Positions 62,065 to 64,000 of a DNA stretch of 64,000 bases are shown piece by piece. Both the position numbers and the translations under genes were made by a program. The stretch lies in NCBI GenBank assembly GCA_018266615.1, contig JAFEAB010000095.1, positions 1 to 64,000 on the forward strand, read 5' to 3'. The notes beneath the pieces are model-generated. The model had not been told where the DNA came from, did no database searches, and worked only from the letters and a program-made list of their open reading frames with translations. This DNA is from Bacteroidota bacterium (lineage in GTDB: Bacteria; Bacteroidota; Bacteroidia; Chitinophagales; Chitinophagaceae). The first letter of the stretch is position 1. Each line of letters starts with the position of its first letter.

Positions 62065-63318
62065 ATGAAAAAAATAATCATACTCACCCTCACTGCCTAT
62101 ACGGTGATTTCAATTTTATCATGCCAGCATGATGGGAAAACAGAAGTTCAGGAAAGAGATGCCAAATCGGAAGTAACACCTCACGAGGAAGAAGAATCCA
62201 ATAGGGTGTCTTTAACCGAAGAGCAAATTCATTCTACCGGAATCGAATTAGGACAGATTGAGCACAAGGAATTAACGAACTCCATCCGGGCAAACGGCAT
62301 ATTAACCGTACCAAACCAGAACAAAGCATTTGTTGTACCCCTCTTTAGCGGGGTGGTGAAATCATTAAATGTACAACCCGGCAATTTCGTAAAACAGGGC
62401 CAGGTAGTTGCTACTATTGTGAACCCGGAATTACTTCAGCTTCAGCAGCAGGTACAGCAACTAACCACGCAGATTGGGCTGGCCGAATTGGAAGTAAAAC
62501 GACAAAAGGAACTGGTGGAAGGAAATGCAGCTCCATTAAAAAAATTGCAACAGGCAGAAACCGAACTGGCCACTTTAAAAAGCCAGCGCAGTGGGGTTCA
62601 AAAACAATTAGCGGGAATTGGGGCAACTCAAACTTATTCATCCAGCATTGCCATAAAAGCTCCCATCAGTGGTACTGTTAGTACTGTAAACGCACAATTG
62701 GGAAGCAATGTAGATGTGAATACCCCCATCGCCGAAATCGTAAACAATTCCCAATTGCATTTAGATATGTTCGTTTATGAAAAAGACCTTCCTAAAATAA
62801 GGGCAGGGCAGCTTATCCATTTCACAATTACCAACAATGCGGGCAAGGAATATGATGCATCCATTTATTCCATCGGAACCGCTTTTGAAAGCGGTACAAA
62901 AACGATCCCGGTACATGCCAAAGTCTTGGGCGACAAAACAGGGTTAATTGATGGAATGAATATCACAGCGTTGGTTAGTCTTAATAAGTCTACGGTGCCT
63001 GCAGTTCCCATAGATGCTATTGTAAATTATCATGGGGTGGATTATATTTTTGTAATGGAAAACCAGCCCTCAGGCAGTGCAGATACCATTGCTCCAAAAC
63101 AGGATTCCCACGATCATTCCACCCCTGAAACGGATACGCAGGCCCCTGGTAAAGAAATTAATTTCACCCGGGTGCCGGTGGCGAAGGGCACAACGGATGT
63201 GGGATATTGCGAAATCACGGTGTTAACCCAAATTCCCGAAAATGCAAAAATTGTAACCAAAGGAGCTTTCTTTCTCCTGGCTAAAATGACAGATACCGGT
63301 GGTGGGCACGAACATTGA
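62065..63318 (+). CDS. RND efflux periplasmic adaptor, CusB/CzcB family
   Basis: The 417-residue lipoprotein (MKKIIILTLTAYTVISILSC, acylated Cys20) has an acidic His/Glu-rich N-terminal segment, the membrane-fusion barrel-sandwich (NKAFVVPLFSGVVKSLNVQPGNFVKQGQVVATI), a coiled-coil hairpin (residues about 115-170), IAIKAPISGTVSTVNAQLGSNVDVNTPIAEI, and a His-rich C-terminal part (DSHDHSTPETDTQ, ending in GGGHEH) that may bind metal. It pairs with the CusA-CusC fusion upstream. Confidence 0.94.
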   Translation: MKKIIILTLTAYTVISILSCQHDGKTEVQERDAKSEVTPHEEEESNRVSLTEEQIHSTGIELGQIEHKELTNSIRANGILTVPNQNKAFVVPLFSGVVKSLNVQPGNFVKQGQVVATIVNPELLQLQQQVQQLTTQIGLAELEVKRQKELVEGNAAPLKKLQQAETELATLKSQRSGVQKQLAGIGATQTYSSSIAIKAPISGTVSTVNAQLGSNVDVNTPIAEIVNNSQLHLDMFVYEKDLPKIRAGQLIHFTITNNAGKEYDASIYSIGTAFESGTKTIPVHAKVLGDKTGLIDGMNITALVSLNKSTVPAVPIDAIVNYHGVDYIFVMENQPSGSADTIAPKQDSHDHSTPETDTQAPGKEINFTRVPVAKGTTDVGYCEITVLTQIPENAKIVTKGAFFLLAKMTDTGGGHEH

Positions 63319-63552
63319 GCAAGGGCATCCCCCTGCCTTCATCCAATTGAAAATTTACACGCCTTTAGGATCATGCTGAAGTAAGAAAAGAACAGCTATC
63401 CGAAAAATGGGGTAGGCATGAGGAATATCAGGTAAATCCGAGTCTTTTTCATTATCCGGATTATTTCGACATCGGTAATATGTGACAAAAGTTGGGTTCA
63501 AAGACAAATAAAAATCGGAAATTTGTGCCTCAATAATAAAACAATACCTTAT

Positions 63553-64000
63553 ATGTTTTTCGAACACATTTACGATAAAAGCCTTGCCCAAGGAAGTTAT
63601 CTGGTGGGCTGCCAGGCAACAGGAGAAGCAATTGTTATCGATGCCAAAAGGGATATTGATACCTACCTCCACATTGCAAAACAAAATAACCTCAGCATAA
63701 CCCATATTACCGAAACGCATATCCATGCAGATTTTTTATGTGGATCAAGGGAATTAGCAACAGTTACTGGTGCCAGTATGTACCTTTCTGATGAGGGTGG
63801 TTCCGACTGGCAGTATGAATTTCCACACATTGGTGTTAAAGACGGCAGTGTGATAAAGGTTGGAAACTTATCATTAAAAGTGATTCATACCCCCGGGCAT
63901 ACACCAGAAAGCATCAGCTTCCTGCTGACCGATCATCCGGCAAGCGATGAACCCGTGATGCTGTTTACAGGAGATTTTGTTTTTATTGGTGATATTGGCC
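63553..64000 (+). CDS. Metallo-beta-lactamase-fold hydrolase, ETHE1/rhodanese-fusion type (5' part)
   Basis: The gene runs off the right edge. The 149 codons present start with MFFEHIYDKSLAQGSYLVGC and contain the metal-binding ETHIHADFLCGSREL (HxHxDF), IHTPGHTPESISF (third His) and FTGDFVFIGDIG (bridging Asp). HxHADF and GDFVFIGDIG are typical of ETHE1-like persulfide dioxygenases, often fused to rhodanese domains in Bacteroidota. The C-terminal part is outside the window, so the fusion is not shown. Promoter elements are not clear. Confidence 0.85.
   Translation, partial: MFFEHIYDKSLAQGSYLVGCQATGEAIVIDAKRDIDTYLHIAKQNNLSITHITETHIHADFLCGSRELATVTGASMYLSDEGGSDWQYEFPHIGVKDGSVIKVGNLSLKVIHTPGHTPESISFLLTDHPASDEPVMLFTGDFVFIGDIG

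Overview
The window looks like a chromosomal segment of a Bacteroidota bacterium, probably of the Chitinophagales/Chitinophagaceae group. Evidence: moderate-to-low GC, no Shine-Dalgarno sequences before starts, repeated Bacteroidota-type -7 boxes (TAnnTTTG), a type IX secretion (T9SS) sorting domain, a DUF4270 lipoprotein, a CusA-CusC fusion pump, the futalosine menaquinone gene mqnE and a clade II (Sec-dependent) nitrous oxide reductase. The taxon call is inference from gene content.

Layout. 0-6 kb: a heptose-phosphatase-like HAD protein, small secreted and membrane proteins, a 1.1 kb non-coding convergent interval with GC-cored repeats, then lepA. 6-14.6 kb: the N2O reduction locus. On the minus strand lie a c-type cytochrome, nosZ, a NosL fusion, nosD, nosF and nosY; divergently on the plus strand lie a cysteine-free Crp/Fnr regulator and a histidine-rich polytopic membrane protein. 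14.7-33 kb: a diheme cytochrome c, a TonB-dependent receptor, a metalloprotease, katA, an AhpD-like protein, ctaA, assorted enzymes and a TPR histidine kinase/response regulator pair. 33-38 kb: two secreted repeat or beta-helix proteins, then a four-helix-bundle gene embedded between arrays of a 7-bp repeat (ACGARTT), one array in inverted orientation. 38-53 kb: housekeeping genes (rlmB, metK, panC, a heptose adenylyltransferase, ppk, ppx, mqnE), a second 1.1 kb convergent interval with the same GC-cored repeats, an OmpA protein, tRNA-Arg(TCT). 54-57 kb: a CuA subunit, a heme-copper oxidase subunit I and a SCO copper chaperone. 57-64 kb: a DUF6660-like Cys/His-rich protein, CusA-CusC fusion, CusB and the start of a metallo-beta-lactamase-fold gene.

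How parts may work together. The nos operon and the 54 kb heme-copper operon, 41 kb apart, carry near-identical perfect palindromes with the FNR-type core TGAY-N4-RTCA, each centred about 40 bp upstream of the expected transcription start. The heme-copper subunit I lacks the catalytic tyrosine (Asn239 instead) while keeping all histidine ligands, so it is more likely a non-canonical NO reductase than an oxygen reductase. Together this suggests an NO-to-N2O-to-N2 module with one shared Crp/Fnr regulator, SCO and NosDFYL copper maturation, and a copper efflux system next door. The four-helix-bundle gene with its heptamer arrays and the GC-cored repeats are the least explained structures in the window.
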